Of a stretch of DNA of 64,000 bases, positions 21,456-32,052 are shown one piece after another. Where the stretch lies: positions 1,732,501 through 1,796,500 of the forward strand of contig NZ_CP088149.1 in the NCBI RefSeq assembly GCF_002845275.2, given 5' to 3'. Position 1 is the first letter of the stretch. Each line of letters starts with the position of its first letter. The position numbers and the translations under genes are program-made. This DNA comes from Pseudomonas sp. S06B 330 (lineage in GTDB: Bacteria > Pseudomonadota > Gammaproteobacteria > Pseudomonadales > Pseudomonadaceae). The notes under the pieces were generated by a model. It saw only the letters and a program-made list of their open reading frames with translations. It made no database searches and was not told where the DNA came from.

Positions 21456-22238
21456 ATGCTTGTAGATTCCCATTGCCACCTCGATCGTCTCGACCTCAGC
21501 GCTCACCAGGGTTCGCTGGATGCCGCGCTGGATGTCGCCCGTGCCCGCGGCGTCGGCCATTTCCTGTGCATCGGCGTCAGTGCCGATAATGCCAAGGCGG
21601 TCAAGGATCTGAGTGAGCGTTACGCCGACGTCGACTGTTCGGTGGGTATTCATCCGCTGGATCTGACCCCGGACGGCGCACCGCCGCTGGACTGGTTGCT
21701 CAAGGAGCTTGAGCACCCGCATGTGGTGGCAATTGGCGAAACCGGCCTGGATTACCACTACGAGCCGGAAGCTGCGCAGGTGCAGCAGGATTCCTTCCGC
21801 CTGCATCTGCAGGCTGCGCAGGTCACTGGTAAGCCGGTGATCATTCATACCCGTGCGGCGCGTGCCGATACCCTGACACTATTGCGCGAAGCAGACTTGA
21901 ACCAGGCGGGTGTGCTGCATTGCTTCACCGAAGACTGGGACATGGCCAAGGCCGCGCTGGATCTGGGTTACTACATATCCTTGTCCGGTATTGTCACTTT
22001 CCGCAATGCCGATGCCTTGCGCGATGTTGCCCGGCAAGTCCCGGCTGATCGCCTGCTGGTCGAGACCGACTCGCCTTACCTGGCGCCGATTCCCTATCGA
22101 GGTAAAGCGAATCTGCCGCAATACGTGCGCGAAGTGGCAGAGTTCGTGGCGATGGTGCGTGGTGAACGCTACGAGCAGTTGGCTGAGCAGACTACCGCTA
22201 ACTTCAAACGCCTGTTTCCGCTGGCGCGGGTGATCTGA
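21456..22238 (+). CDS. tatD: TatD-family metal-dependent deoxyribonuclease
   Basis: A 260-residue TIM-barrel hydrolase beginning MLVDSHCHLD, with metal ligands in DSHCHLD, GETGLDYH and HTRAA. The best-supported subgroup is YcfH/YabD-like, encoded next to holB in many bacteria. It lacks an obvious Shine-Dalgarno sequence; an out-of-frame ATG at 21448 opens a five-codon frame that overlaps the tatD start by a few bases. No plus-strand terminator is seen; the hairpin that follows belongs to the opposite-strand small RNA. Confidence 0.92.
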   Translation: MLVDSHCHLDRLDLSAHQGSLDAALDVARARGVGHFLCIGVSADNAKAVKDLSERYADVDCSVGIHPLDLTPDGAPPLDWLLKELEHPHVVAIGETGLDYHYEPEAAQVQQDSFRLHLQAAQVTGKPVIIHTRAARADTLTLLREADLNQAGVLHCFTEDWDMAKAALDLGYYISLSGIVTFRNADALRDVARQVPADRLLVETDSPYLAPIPYRGKANLPQYVREVAEFVAMVRGERYEQLAEQTTANFKRLFPLARVI

Positions 22239-22270
22239 GCCTGCGCCTGCAGGTGCGATAAATCGCAGGC

Positions 22271-22306
22271 AAAAAAAACCCGGGTTCTGGGGGGTGAATC
22301 CGGGTT
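22271..22306 (-). terminator. Intrinsic terminator of RgsA
   Basis: Read on the minus strand, AACCCGG pairs with CCGGGTT across a 16-base loop and is followed by eight T. Confidence 0.9.
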
Positions 22307-22389
22307 AAGACCATTAGGAGTAAAACAAAGGTACGCGGTCCCTGAGCACCTTTATCGGCGCGCCACTGGGGGGTGTGCCGCGCCAACAC
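22271..22389 (-). ncRNA. rgsA: Small RNA RgsA (P16)
   Basis: On the minus strand an AATACT -10-like box (22394-22399) lies about six bases before a roughly 119-base transcript that ends in a strong terminator. The RNA is structured and unlike a coding gene. Its position between tatD and a TetR regulator is where P. aeruginosa encodes RgsA (PA2958.1), a stress small RNA dependent on RpoS and indirectly on GacA. Sequence identity is from memory and the exact start is estimated from promoter spacing. A clear GacA upstream site was not found. Confidence 0.75.
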
Positions 22390-22477
22390 CTGAAGTATTG
22401 GTCAGGATTAGCGCGGTGCCAGCGCCGCCTGATCGTTTTTTAAACAGATTTGGAATACAGCGACGGCTGCTGAGCAC

Positions 22478-23611
22478 TCATCGCTCTGCAATCTGCCGGA
22501 CAATTTGCACAGTTTCGTCGATTACCTGCCTAGAGGTGTAGAAGTGCGGGGAAAAGCGCACCCCGGGGCCACGCGGAATGCAAACGACCTGTTCGTGCTT
22601 CAGGTGCTGATGGACCAGGACGTTGTCCACCCCCGCGATGCTGAACGAAACGATGCCCGACCGGCGGTGTAGCTCCTCTGGGCTGTGCACTGTAACGCCA
22701 GGAATGGCCGCTAACCCTTCGTAGAGCCACTGTACGCGTTCGGCCAGCAGCTCTGATACCTGTTCCAGGCCCACTTCTTCGAGCAGCGACAGGCTAGCAT
22801 CCAGCGCGGCGGCACCCAGCATGTTCGGGCTGCCGCATTCAAAGCGCCGGGCGCTGCGGGCCGGCTCCCACGTCGAGCGGCTGTAGTCTCCCATGTGTTC
22901 AAGCATATGCCAGCCATACTCGCTGAGCTTGAGCTGCCCACGAACCTCGGCGCGGCAATAGAACACACCCAGGCCTTCCGGGCCGAGCATCCATTTATGA
23001 CCATCGGCCATGGCGAAGTCGCACTGATAGGCCTGGACATCGAAGGGCAGGGCGCCCAGTTGCTGGATAGCATCAATGCAGAAGAGCACGTTTCGCTCGC
23101 GACAGCCCTGACCGAGTCGCACCAGATCCAGACGCAGGCCACTGGCAAACTGAACCGCACTGATCGACAGCAGGCGCACACGCGGTCCGCAGGCAGCGAG
23201 CAGATTGGCTTCCGGGTCTTGGCCTTTAAGGCTCACTTGAACCACTTCAACGCCTTGGTCGGCCAAGGCTTCCCACACGATGCGATTGGAGGGAAACTCT
23301 TCATCGCTGATAACAATCTGGTCACCTGCCTGCCACTGCAGTCCGAAAGCGACGAACGAGAGTGCTTCGGAGGTGTTCTTGACCAGGGCAATATCATCAG
23401 TCGATGGTGCATTCGTCAGGCGCATCAGGCGTTCACGCAGACGCTGCTCCATGGCCATCCAGTCCGGATAGTCCCTGGCACCGAGCAAAACGTTCTCGTT
23501 GGCGAAGCGGGCAACGGCCTGGCTGGCCCTTTTGGGCCAGGGGGCGACGGCTGCGTGGTTCAGATAGCGAAGGCCCGAGGCCTGCTCAAACTCATCAAGA
23601 AACATAGACAT
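22478..23611 (-). CDS. Class V (fold-type I) PLP aminotransferase
   Basis: A 377-residue member of the class V aminotransferase/cysteine desulfurase superfamily. The PLP lysine is in ADGHKWMLGPEGLG, with the cofactor aspartate in CIDAIQQLG. The short LNHAAVAPWP start and absence of a desulfurase cysteine loop suggest an isopenicillin-N-epimerase-like or kynureninase-like enzyme rather than IscS/SufS. Two starts are possible (ATG 23611 or ATG 23605), neither with a good ribosome site. It is divergent from a TetR gene 72 bases away, which may regulate it. Substrate unknown. Confidence 0.82.
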   Translation of the reverse strand: MSMFLDEFEQASGLRYLNHAAVAPWPKRASQAVARFANENVLLGARDYPDWMAMEQRLRERLMRLTNAPSTDDIALVKNTSEALSFVAFGLQWQAGDQIVISDEEFPSNRIVWEALADQGVEVVQVSLKGQDPEANLLAACGPRVRLLSISAVQFASGLRLDLVRLGQGCRERNVLFCIDAIQQLGALPFDVQAYQCDFAMADGHKWMLGPEGLGVFYCRAEVRGQLKLSEYGWHMLEHMGDYSRSTWEPARSARRFECGSPNMLGAAALDASLSLLEEVGLEQVSELLAERVQWLYEGLAAIPGVTVHSPEELHRRSGIVSFSIAGVDNVLVHQHLKHEQVVCIPRGPGVRFSPHFYTSRQVIDETVQIVRQIAER

Positions 23612-23683
23612 GGTCGGATGATCCGTGCATTTTGGCGCAAGTTAGGCATAATAACCGGCTTCGATTTTGATCCAGTCCTTCTT

Positions 23684-24322
23684 ATGCAGAAAGAACCTCG
23701 TAAGGTCCGTGAGTTTCGTCGCCGTGAGCAAGAAATTCTCGATACCGCGCTCAAGCTGTTTCTCGAACAGGGTGAAGACAGTGTCACCGTCGAGATGATC
23801 GCTGATGCCGTCGGTATCGGCAAAGGCACGATCTACAAGCATTTCAAATCCAAGGCAGAGATCTACCTGCGCCTGATGCTCGACTACGAGCGCGATTTGA
23901 ACGAACTGTTGCACTCTGCCGACGTCGACCGCGACAAGGAAGCCCTGTCGCGCGCCTACTTCGAATTCCGGATGCGTGATCCGCAGCGCTACCGCTTGTT
24001 CGACCGCCTCGAAGAGAAAGTGGTCAAGGGCAACCAGGTACCGGAGATGGTGGAGGAGCTGCACAAGATCCGCGCCTCCAACTTCGAGCGCTTGACCCTG
24101 CTGATCAAGGGGCGCATCAGTGAAGGCAAGCTCGAAGACGTGCCGCCGTATTTCCACTACTGTGCCGCTTGGGCGCTGGTGCATGGCGCGGTGGCGCTTT
24201 ATCACTCGCCGTTCTGGAGCAACGTGCTGGAAGACCAGGAGGGTTTCTTCCAGTTTCTCATGGATATCGGCGTGCGCATGGGCAACAAGCGCAAGCGCGA
24301 CCCGGACGTTGCCGGTAACTGA
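23684..24322 (+). CDS. TetR-family regulator
   Basis: A 212-residue regulator. The N-terminal helix-turn-helix is canonical (DTALKLFLEQG, then TVEMIADAVGIGKGTIYKHFKSKAEIY, residues about 18-60), followed by a ligand-binding domain rich in aromatic and charged residues. The family is conserved next to the rgsA locus in pseudomonads (PA2957 in P. aeruginosa). No ribosome site precedes ATG 23684; I kept it because the HTH is then normally placed. The ligand is unknown. Confidence 0.88.
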   Translation: MQKEPRKVREFRRREQEILDTALKLFLEQGEDSVTVEMIADAVGIGKGTIYKHFKSKAEIYLRLMLDYERDLNELLHSADVDRDKEALSRAYFEFRMRDPQRYRLFDRLEEKVVKGNQVPEMVEELHKIRASNFERLTLLIKGRISEGKLEDVPPYFHYCAAWALVHGAVALYHSPFWSNVLEDQEGFFQFLMDIGVRMGNKRKRDPDVAGN

Positions 24323-24356
24323 GCCGCTTTGCGGGGTGACGGCGCTACTGAGATAA

Positions 24357-24424
24357 GGCCTGCAGGCCTATACTCATGTAAGAGGCTTGCAAAAACCTGA
24401 TTTTTGAGTCAGGTTTTGCAGGCC
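24357..24424 (+). promoter_or_regulatory. Hairpin with alternative pairing upstream of moaA
   Basis: GGCCTGCAGGCC at 24357-24368 is a perfect palindrome. A long stem follows at 24384-24424: TGCAAAAACCTGA pairs with TCAGGTTTTGCA (one bulged A), extended by GGC/GCC. The 3' arm repeats TGCAGGCC, so it could instead pair with the first palindrome. No T-run follows, so it is not a simple terminator. Function unknown. Confidence 0.6.
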
Positions 24425-24449
24425 CGATTCATCCATGCCGGAGTCACCC

Positions 24450-25418
24450 ATGATCGTCGACCGCCAAGGCAGGCGTTTTCGCAACTTGCGCGTCAGCCTC
24501 ACCGCTGCCTGCAACTATGCCTGCACCTATTGCGTTCCGGACGGCAAGCGTCTGGTGGCGGCCCAGGATGAACTGTCGGCTGAGGCCATGGCCCGTGGCG
24601 TGGCTTATTTGATCGAAGCTGCCGGCATAGAACGTGTACGCGTGACCGGTGGCGAGCCGCTGGTCAGTCCCAAGCTGGAAACCTTTCTTACCTCAATTGC
24701 TGATCTGGGCCTGGACGAAATCAGCCTGACCACCAATGGCCAGCTGTTGGCGCGCAAGCTGCCGCTGTTGCGTGCGGCAGGTATTCGTCGCCTCAACGTT
24801 TCCCTTGATACCCTCGATCCCGATGCATTTCGTCGTATTGCCCGCGGTGGCGACCTGGCTACGGTGCTCGATGGCATGGAACAAGCCAGTGCGGCGGGGA
24901 TGAAGATCAAGGTCAACATGGTGCCCTTGCGTGGGCAGAACTTTGATCAGGTAGTGCCGCTGCTGGACTATTGCCTGGCCCGTGGTTTCGAGCTGCGCTT
25001 TATCGAGTTGATGCGCATGGGGCATCTGGCCCGTGACAGCAATGCTTTCCTGCAACAGTTCGTTAGCCTTGAGCACCTGTTGCAGTTGATTGGCGAGCGC
25101 TACGAGTACTTGCAGGCCAATGCGCCAGTGGATGCCACGGCACTGCGCTACCAGATTCCTGGTCAGGGCTATTTTGGCGTAATCGCCAACGAAAGCGTGC
25201 CGTTCTGCCGGACCTGCTCGCGCTTGCGTTTGTCCTCCACTGGCTGGTTGCATGGCTGTCTGTCATCGAGCAATCGTCACTTTATCGGCGACCTGCTTGA
25301 TAAGCCGCGCCACCAAGCCTTGCCCGCCTTGCAGGGATTGCTCGTCAAGGCGCTGGGCGACAAACAGCCGGTGGCGTTTTCCGGTGGGGCCACCGTGATG
25401 AAAATCATCGGCGGTTAA
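24450..25418 (+). CDS. moaA: GTP 3',8-cyclase MoaA
   Basis: A 322-residue radical SAM enzyme that starts molybdenum cofactor synthesis from GTP. The N-terminal cluster is CNYACTYC (Cys21, 25, 28) and the C-terminal cluster is FCRTC plus the cysteine in LHGC. It ends in the conserved Gly-Gly. I prefer ATG 24450, with GGAG seven bases upstream, over the in-frame ATG at 24435, which has none. The other moa genes are not nearby, so this is a stand-alone copy. A switch-like hairpin lies just upstream. Confidence 0.93.
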   Translation: MIVDRQGRRFRNLRVSLTAACNYACTYCVPDGKRLVAAQDELSAEAMARGVAYLIEAAGIERVRVTGGEPLVSPKLETFLTSIADLGLDEISLTTNGQLLARKLPLLRAAGIRRLNVSLDTLDPDAFRRIARGGDLATVLDGMEQASAAGMKIKVNMVPLRGQNFDQVVPLLDYCLARGFELRFIELMRMGHLARDSNAFLQQFVSLEHLLQLIGERYEYLQANAPVDATALRYQIPGQGYFGVIANESVPFCRTCSRLRLSSTGWLHGCLSSSNRHFIGDLLDKPRHQALPALQGLLVKALGDKQPVAFSGGATVMKIIGG

Positions 25419-25484
25419 GACTGGCGCAAAAGCTGCATCTGTCAGCTGTTCGCCGGTTTTCCGTCACCGGCCTCTGGAGGATAG

Positions 25485-26090
25485 ATGCGTAGCCTGGTTC
25501 TGCTGCTGGCGCTGATGGCGCTGGGCGGCTGCATGACAGTCAGCGATATGGGTGAGGGTGCCCGTTATCAAATGAGCGACGCCGGTCTGCTCGATCACAG
25601 TGACACTCGTCGTTCGCTGTCGGTGCGCCTGCAACCTGATTCATTCATTTACATCGGTCAGGGGGCCTTCGTTCCACCAGGCAAGGGCCCTTATCCGCGG
25701 CCTAACGTGGTGGCCGAGGAGGCCTTCAAGGGCTTTATCGAATACTTCCCCATGGTCCGTCGGGCCGAGGGGCCGTTGGGGTTGGAGCAGGCGTTGGTCG
25801 AGGCCCGCTCAGTGGGCGCCCATTATCTGTTATATGCGCGCTTTGCCCGAACCGATGACCGCATCGGCAATGGTGATGAGTGGTATGACGAGCAGGCGCT
25901 CGACCGTCTGGGTGTCGATACCGGTATTGTCCAGTTGATGCTCATTGAAACCAACACACGCTACCTGATCGATACCGCGCGGATCAAAAGCCGCGGCGGA
26001 TTGCTGACGTTCCACGATAACAAGCCAGAAGATTTGCTCGGCCCACCCCTTGAGGATTACGCTCGTAGCCTTTTAGGCATGAGTCGTTGA
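25485..26090 (+). CDS. DUF4823-type lipoprotein
   Basis: A 201-residue protein with a signal sequence and lipobox LGGC (Cys16), so it is predicted to be lipidated and anchored in the envelope. The rest resembles DUF4823 proteins of Pseudomonas (assigned from memory). GGAGG precedes the ATG. The DUF1285 gene follows 10 bases after the stop, so the two probably form an operon. No enzymatic motif is visible. Confidence 0.78.
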   Translation: MRSLVLLLALMALGGCMTVSDMGEGARYQMSDAGLLDHSDTRRSLSVRLQPDSFIYIGQGAFVPPGKGPYPRPNVVAEEAFKGFIEYFPMVRRAEGPLGLEQALVEARSVGAHYLLYARFARTDDRIGNGDEWYDEQALDRLGVDTGIVQLMLIETNTRYLIDTARIKSRGGLLTFHDNKPEDLLGPPLEDYARSLLGMSR

Positions 26091-26100
26091 GGAGAGGGTG

Positions 26101-26661
26101 ATGACCGAGAGTGGCAAGGCCAACGATCTGTTGGCGCAGATTCCCAAGTCCGACAAGGGGCTGCCACCGGTGCATCTGTGGAACCCCGACTTCTGTGGCG
26201 ATATCGACATGCGCATCGCTCGGGACGGTACCTGGTACTACCTGGGCACACCCATCGGACGCAAGCCGATGGTTCGCTTGTTCTCCACCATCATGCGCCG
26301 TGACGGTGATGACTACTTCCTGGTGACGCCAGTGGAGAAGGTCGGTATCAAGGTCGATGACGCGCCGTTCGTGGCGGTGGCGGTGGAGGTGCAGGGCAGC
26401 GGCGAGCAGCAGGTGCTGCGCTTTACCAGTAATGTCGAGGATCAGGTTGATGCAGGGCCTGAGCACCCTCTGCGCTTCGAGGTCGACCCGAAGACTCAAG
26501 AACCGTCGCCCTACGTGCACATGCGCAGCAACCTCGAGGCGCTGATCCATCGCAATGTGTTCTATCAGCTGGTAGAGCTGGCTGAGCCGCGGCAGATCGA
26601 CGGTCAGCAATGGCTGGGGGTGTGGAGCGGTGGCATCTTCTACCCCATTGGCCGCAGCTGA
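26101..26661 (+). CDS. DUF1285 family protein
   Basis: A 186-residue soluble protein of the DUF1285 family, with the typical opening [20 protein letters not shown] and the pattern [12 protein letters not shown]. The biochemical role of the family is not established. ATG 26101 follows GGAGAGGG. It closes the unit with the preceding lipoprotein and is followed by a bidirectional terminator shared with tRNA-Asn. Confidence 0.85.
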   Translation: MTESGKANDLLAQIPKSDKGLPPVHLWNPDFCGDIDMRIARDGTWYYLGTPIGRKPMVRLFSTIMRRDGDDYFLVTPVEKVGIKVDDAPFVAVAVEVQGSGEQQVLRFTSNVEDQVDAGPEHPLRFEVDPKTQEPSPYVHMRSNLEALIHRNVFYQLVELAEPRQIDGQQWLGVWSGGIFYPIGRS

Positions 26662-26732
26662 TTTTATGGGTGGGGCGCTGGTGGAAGATCGGCGCCCTGT
26701 CAGTCGTGAGGCGCGAGTCAGGCACTGAAACG

Positions 26733-26769
26733 AAAAAACCTCCAGTGCTCAGCGCAACTGGAGGTTTTT
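26733..26769. terminator. Bidirectional intrinsic terminator
   Basis: AAAACCTCCAGT pairs with ACTGGAGGTTTT around a 10-base loop, with A-runs and T-runs on both sides. It can end the DUF1285 transcript (plus) and the tRNA-Asn transcript (minus). Confidence 0.9.
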
Positions 26770-26777
26770 CAAGTATT

Positions 26778-26853
26778 TGGCTCCGCGACCAGGACTCGAA
26801 CCTGGGACCCAATGATTAACAGTCATTTGCTCTACCGACTGAGCTATCGCGGA
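26778..26853 (-). tRNA. tRNA-Asn (GTT)
   Basis: On the minus strand a 76-base cloverleaf with acceptor stem TCCGCGA/TCGCGGA, anticodon loop CTGTTAA giving GTT, T-loop GGTTCGAGTCC and an encoded CCA end. Confidence 0.97.
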
Positions 26854-26915
26854 ATCTGTGGCGTATCTTACTGATTGCTAAGGGGAAGTCAAGCCTCCCC
26901 TGAGCAAAAGGTCAG

Positions 26916-28112
26916 TTACAGGACCTCGACGATCGCCTTGGTCACGCCATGGATGTTGCTTTGATTCAGAGTGGCCACGCAGATGCGGCCGGTATCCAAC
27001 GCATAGATGCCGAACTCGTTCTTCAGGCGCGCCACTTGCTCAACGGTCAGGCCCGAGTAGGAGAACATGCCGCGCTGACGACCGACGAAGCTGAAGTCAC
27101 GCTCGGCGCCGTATTCGGCCAGCAACTCGACCATCTGCTTGCGCATGCCGTGGATGCGCTGGCGCATCTCACCCAGTTCCTCTTCCCACATCGCACGCAG
27201 TTCCGGGCTGTTGAGCACGGCGGCGACGATGCTGGCGCCGTGAGTCGGCGGGTTGGAGTAGTTGGTGCGGATCACGCGCTTGACCTGGGACAGCACGCGC
27301 GCGCTCTCTTCCTTGGACTCAGTGATGATCGACAGGGCGCCAACGCGCTCGCCGTACAGCGAGAAGGACTTGGAGAACGAGCTGGAAACGAAGAAGTTCA
27401 GGCCCGACTCAGCGAACAGGCGCACAGCGAAGGCGTCTTCGTGGATACCATCGCCAAAGCCCTGGTAGGCCATGTCGAGGAAGGGCACGTGGCCCTTGGC
27501 TTTGACCACTTCCAGAACGTTTTTCCAGTCGTCCAGGCTCAGGTCGACGCCCGTCGGGTTGTGGCAGCAGGCGTGCAGCACGATGATCGAGCCGGACGGC
27601 AGGGCGTTGAGGTCTTCGAGCATGCCGCTGCGGTTGACGTCGTTGGTGGCTGCGTCGTAATAGCGGTAGTTCTGTACCGGGAAACCGGCAGTTTCGAACA
27701 GGGCGCGGTGGTTTTCCCAGCTCGGGTCGCTGATCGCCACAACGGCGTTGGGCGACACTTGCTTGAGGAAGTCGGCACCGATCTTCAGTGCACCGGTGCC
27801 GCCGACGGCCTGGGTGGTGATCACACGGCCAGCGGCCAGCAGTGGCGACTCGGCACCGAACAGCAACCTCTGCACGGCCTGGTCGTAGGCGGCGATGCCG
27901 TCAATCGGCAGGTAACCGCGGGAAGCGTGCTGGGCAGCGCGCTGGGTTTCGGCTTCGATCACTGCGCGCAGCAGTGGGATACGCCCTTCTTCGTTGCAGT
28001 AAACACCTACACCCAGGTTGACCTTGTTGCTACGGGTATCGGCGTTGAAAGCTTCGTTGAGGCCCAGAATGGGATCGCGTGGTGCCAGCTCGACAGCGGA
28101 AAACAGGCTCAT
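26916..28112 (-). CDS. tyrB: Aromatic/aspartate aminotransferase (TyrB/PhhC-like)
   Basis: A 398-residue class I PLP aminotransferase. The PLP lysine is in SSSFSKSFSLYGER, with the cofactor asparagine in CCHNPTGVD and the C-terminal substrate arginine region in GRICVATLNQSN. It should interconvert aromatic amino acids, aspartate or glutamate with their 2-oxoacids. AAGGTAA precedes the start. It is a monocistronic minus-strand gene, divergent from uvrB across 309 bases. Substrate preference between aspartate and aromatic amino acids cannot be read from the sequence. Confidence 0.92.
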   Translation of the reverse strand: MSLFSAVELAPRDPILGLNEAFNADTRSNKVNLGVGVYCNEEGRIPLLRAVIEAETQRAAQHASRGYLPIDGIAAYDQAVQRLLFGAESPLLAAGRVITTQAVGGTGALKIGADFLKQVSPNAVVAISDPSWENHRALFETAGFPVQNYRYYDAATNDVNRSGMLEDLNALPSGSIIVLHACCHNPTGVDLSLDDWKNVLEVVKAKGHVPFLDMAYQGFGDGIHEDAFAVRLFAESGLNFFVSSSFSKSFSLYGERVGALSIITESKEESARVLSQVKRVIRTNYSNPPTHGASIVAAVLNSPELRAMWEEELGEMRQRIHGMRKQMVELLAEYGAERDFSFVGRQRGMFSYSGLTVEQVARLKNEFGIYALDTGRICVATLNQSNIHGVTKAIVEVL

Positions 28113-28358
28113 TATTACCTTGGCTCTGAATGGAGAGTGGAAGAGGTCCGCACGCTCCAGCCGAATGCACTAGAGCGGTGCACAAACGGGGAGTCAGTAT
28201 AGTGATACCCATCGGTCACGGCGACAGTCTGACGCAGCTTTTCCTGCTGTTTCACCGAATATTTTTCGACCGTTAGTCGAATTGACCGGTCCATACTCAG
28301 AAATGCCCACGACACGGCGTTGAAACTGGCATTGCTGACCCCTAATTAGGTATAAGCA

Positions 28359-28374
28359 CTGTCTATAAATACAG
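28359..28374. promoter_or_regulatory. LexA (SOS) box upstream of uvrB
   Basis: CTGTCTATAAATACAG is a perfect CTGT-N8-ACAG operator 48 bases before the uvrB start, with a TATAAA -10-like element inside it. The remaining tyrB-uvrB gap (28113-28358) shows nothing else definite. Confidence 0.88.
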
Positions 28375-28421
28375 TTGCCAGCATCTGCGCAAAACACGTC
28401 GCGCTAACACAGAGGTTTGTC

Positions 28422-30437
<2,016 letters not shown>

Positions 30438-30449
30438 GGGTGGCATACG

Positions 30450-30476
30450 GTAGCCACTGCCGTCAGGCAGCGGCTA
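30450..30476. repeat. Inverted repeat between convergent uvrB and efflux gene
   Basis: GTAGCCACTGCC and GGCAGCGGCTAC form a near-perfect stem with a GTCA loop. There is no T-run on either side, so it is not a standard intrinsic terminator. A similar GTAGCCGCTGCC sequence occurs at 63850, suggesting a dispersed element. Confidence 0.5.
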
Positions 30477-30501
30477 CGAGTCAATAAGCCAGTAACACAG
30501 G

Positions 30502-32052
30502 TCAGTGGGCTTCCCCTGCCTTCAACCCCTGTGGCAACTTACGCGTCATCAACACCGCCAGCATACTGATCGCCAAACCGATGCCCACAAAATGGAAGGC
30601 ATCGTTATAGGCCATGATCATTGCCTGCTGGTGGGTAATTTCACTCAGTTTGCCCAATGCGGCCGCATCACTTCCCAGCCGCTCAGCCAGCTGCGTCAGG
30701 CGTTCAGCCACTTGCGGATTGCTCGGCACCAGCGACTCACGCAGGTAGTCGAAATACACCTTGGTCCGCGCATCCAGCAGGGTTGCCAGCAGGGCAATAC
30801 CAATGGCGCCGCCGAGGTTGCGCAGGATGTTGAACAGGCTCGATGCCGAGCCCGCATCCTGGGGCAGGATGTAGCTGGTGGCGATCAAGGAGATGGTCAC
30901 CATGATCATCGGTTGTCCCAGGGCGCGGATGATCTGGATATGGTTGAACTGCTCACCGGCAAAATCCGGATTGAGCACCCCGGAGCCAAAGCTGGCCAGG
31001 CCGAACAAGCCAAAACCCACGGTGCAGAGAATCTTCGGCGAAATCACCTTCATCAACTGGGGCACCAGCGGAATCAGAAACAGCTGGGGAACCCCCATCC
31101 ACATGATCACTTCGCCAATCTGTAACGCGTTGTAGTTCTGGATCTGTGCCAGGTACAGCGGCAACAGGTAAATCGAACCGTACAAGCCAACCCCCATGCC
31201 CAAACTGGCGATACTCGATAAACCGAAATTGCGGTTGCCGAGAATGCGCAGGTTGATCAGCGGGTTAGGCTTGGAAAACTGCACGATCACAAAGGTAATC
31301 AGGCTCAGCAGGGCGATACTGCCGAGGCTGACGATCAGGCTCGACTCCAGCCAATCCTTGCGATGGCCTTCTTCAAGGAACACCTGCAGGCAGCCGAGGC
31401 CGACGCCAAGGGTGACGATGCCTGCATAATCAGTGCTTTTCAGCAGTTCCCAATGGGCTTCTTTCTTTTCCAGGCCATACAGCAAACCGCCAATCATGAT
31501 CAGGCCGGGCGGGATGTTGATGTAGAAGATGTACTCCCAGCCCCAGTTCTCGGTCAGCCACCCACCCAGGGTCGGACCGATCGATGGGGCAAAGGTGGCC
31601 GTCATGGCGAACATGGCCATGCCCTTGGCGCGATGGTGCTCGGGTAGCTTGATCAGGGTCAGGGTGAACGCCAGGGGGATCAGAGCGCCGCCGGTAAAAC
31701 CCTGCATGGCGCGGAAGATGATCATGCTCTCCAGGTTCCAGGCCATCGAGCACAGCAGCGATGACACCAGAAAGCCCACTGACACCCACACCGCCAGGCG
31801 CCGTGCCGACAGCAGTTGGACCAGCCAGGCGGTCAGCGGAATCATGATGATTTCAGCCACCAGGTACGAGGTGGAGATCCACGAGCCTTCCTCTAGGGTG
31901 GCTGAGAGGGCGCCCTGGATGTCCTTGAGCGAGGAGTTGGTGATCTGGATGTCCAGCACTGCCATAAAGGCGCCGAGCATCACGCTCATCACCGCAATCC
32001 AGTCGCGTCGGCTCGGTTCGCCGGCGGGACGGATCAGTTGATCACCGGCCAT
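30502..32052 (-). CDS. DHA2-family MFS efflux transporter (EmrB-like)
   Basis: A 516-residue drug:proton antiporter with 14 predicted membrane helices. LDIQITNSSLKDIQGAL in the first helix region and GFTGGALIPLAFTL are typical of EmrB/QacA transporters. Its start overlaps the end of the membrane-fusion gene by 11 bases. EmrAB pairs normally use TolC or a similar outer-membrane channel; none is encoded here. No dedicated regulator is adjacent, and the substrate cannot be predicted. Confidence 0.9.
   Translation of the reverse strand: MAGDQLIRPAGEPSRRDWIAVMSVMLGAFMAVLDIQITNSSLKDIQGALSATLEEGSWISTSYLVAEIIMIPLTAWLVQLLSARRLAVWVSVGFLVSSLLCSMAWNLESMIIFRAMQGFTGGALIPLAFTLTLIKLPEHHRAKGMAMFAMTATFAPSIGPTLGGWLTENWGWEYIFYINIPPGLIMIGGLLYGLEKKEAHWELLKSTDYAGIVTLGVGLGCLQVFLEEGHRKDWLESSLIVSLGSIALLSLITFVIVQFSKPNPLINLRILGNRNFGLSSIASLGMGVGLYGSIYLLPLYLAQIQNYNALQIGEVIMWMGVPQLFLIPLVPQLMKVISPKILCTVGFGLFGLASFGSGVLNPDFAGEQFNHIQIIRALGQPMIMVTISLIATSYILPQDAGSASSLFNILRNLGGAIGIALLATLLDARTKVYFDYLRESLVPSNPQVAERLTQLAERLGSDAAALGKLSEITHQQAMIMAYNDAFHFVGIGLAISMLAVLMTRKLPQGLKAGEAH

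Noticed and set aside
22250..22278. GCCTGC...GCAGGC hairpin plus A8 as a tatD terminator
   Set aside because: On the plus strand the run is A, not T; the T-run belongs to the minus-strand RgsA terminator.
26610..26819. Small plus-strand frame ending over tRNA-Asn
   Set aside because: It overlaps the DUF1285 gene end, a terminator and the tRNA; no ribosome site or homology.
30450..30476. Hairpin as bidirectional terminator for uvrB and the efflux operon
   Set aside because: No T-run follows on either strand; kept only as an inverted repeat.
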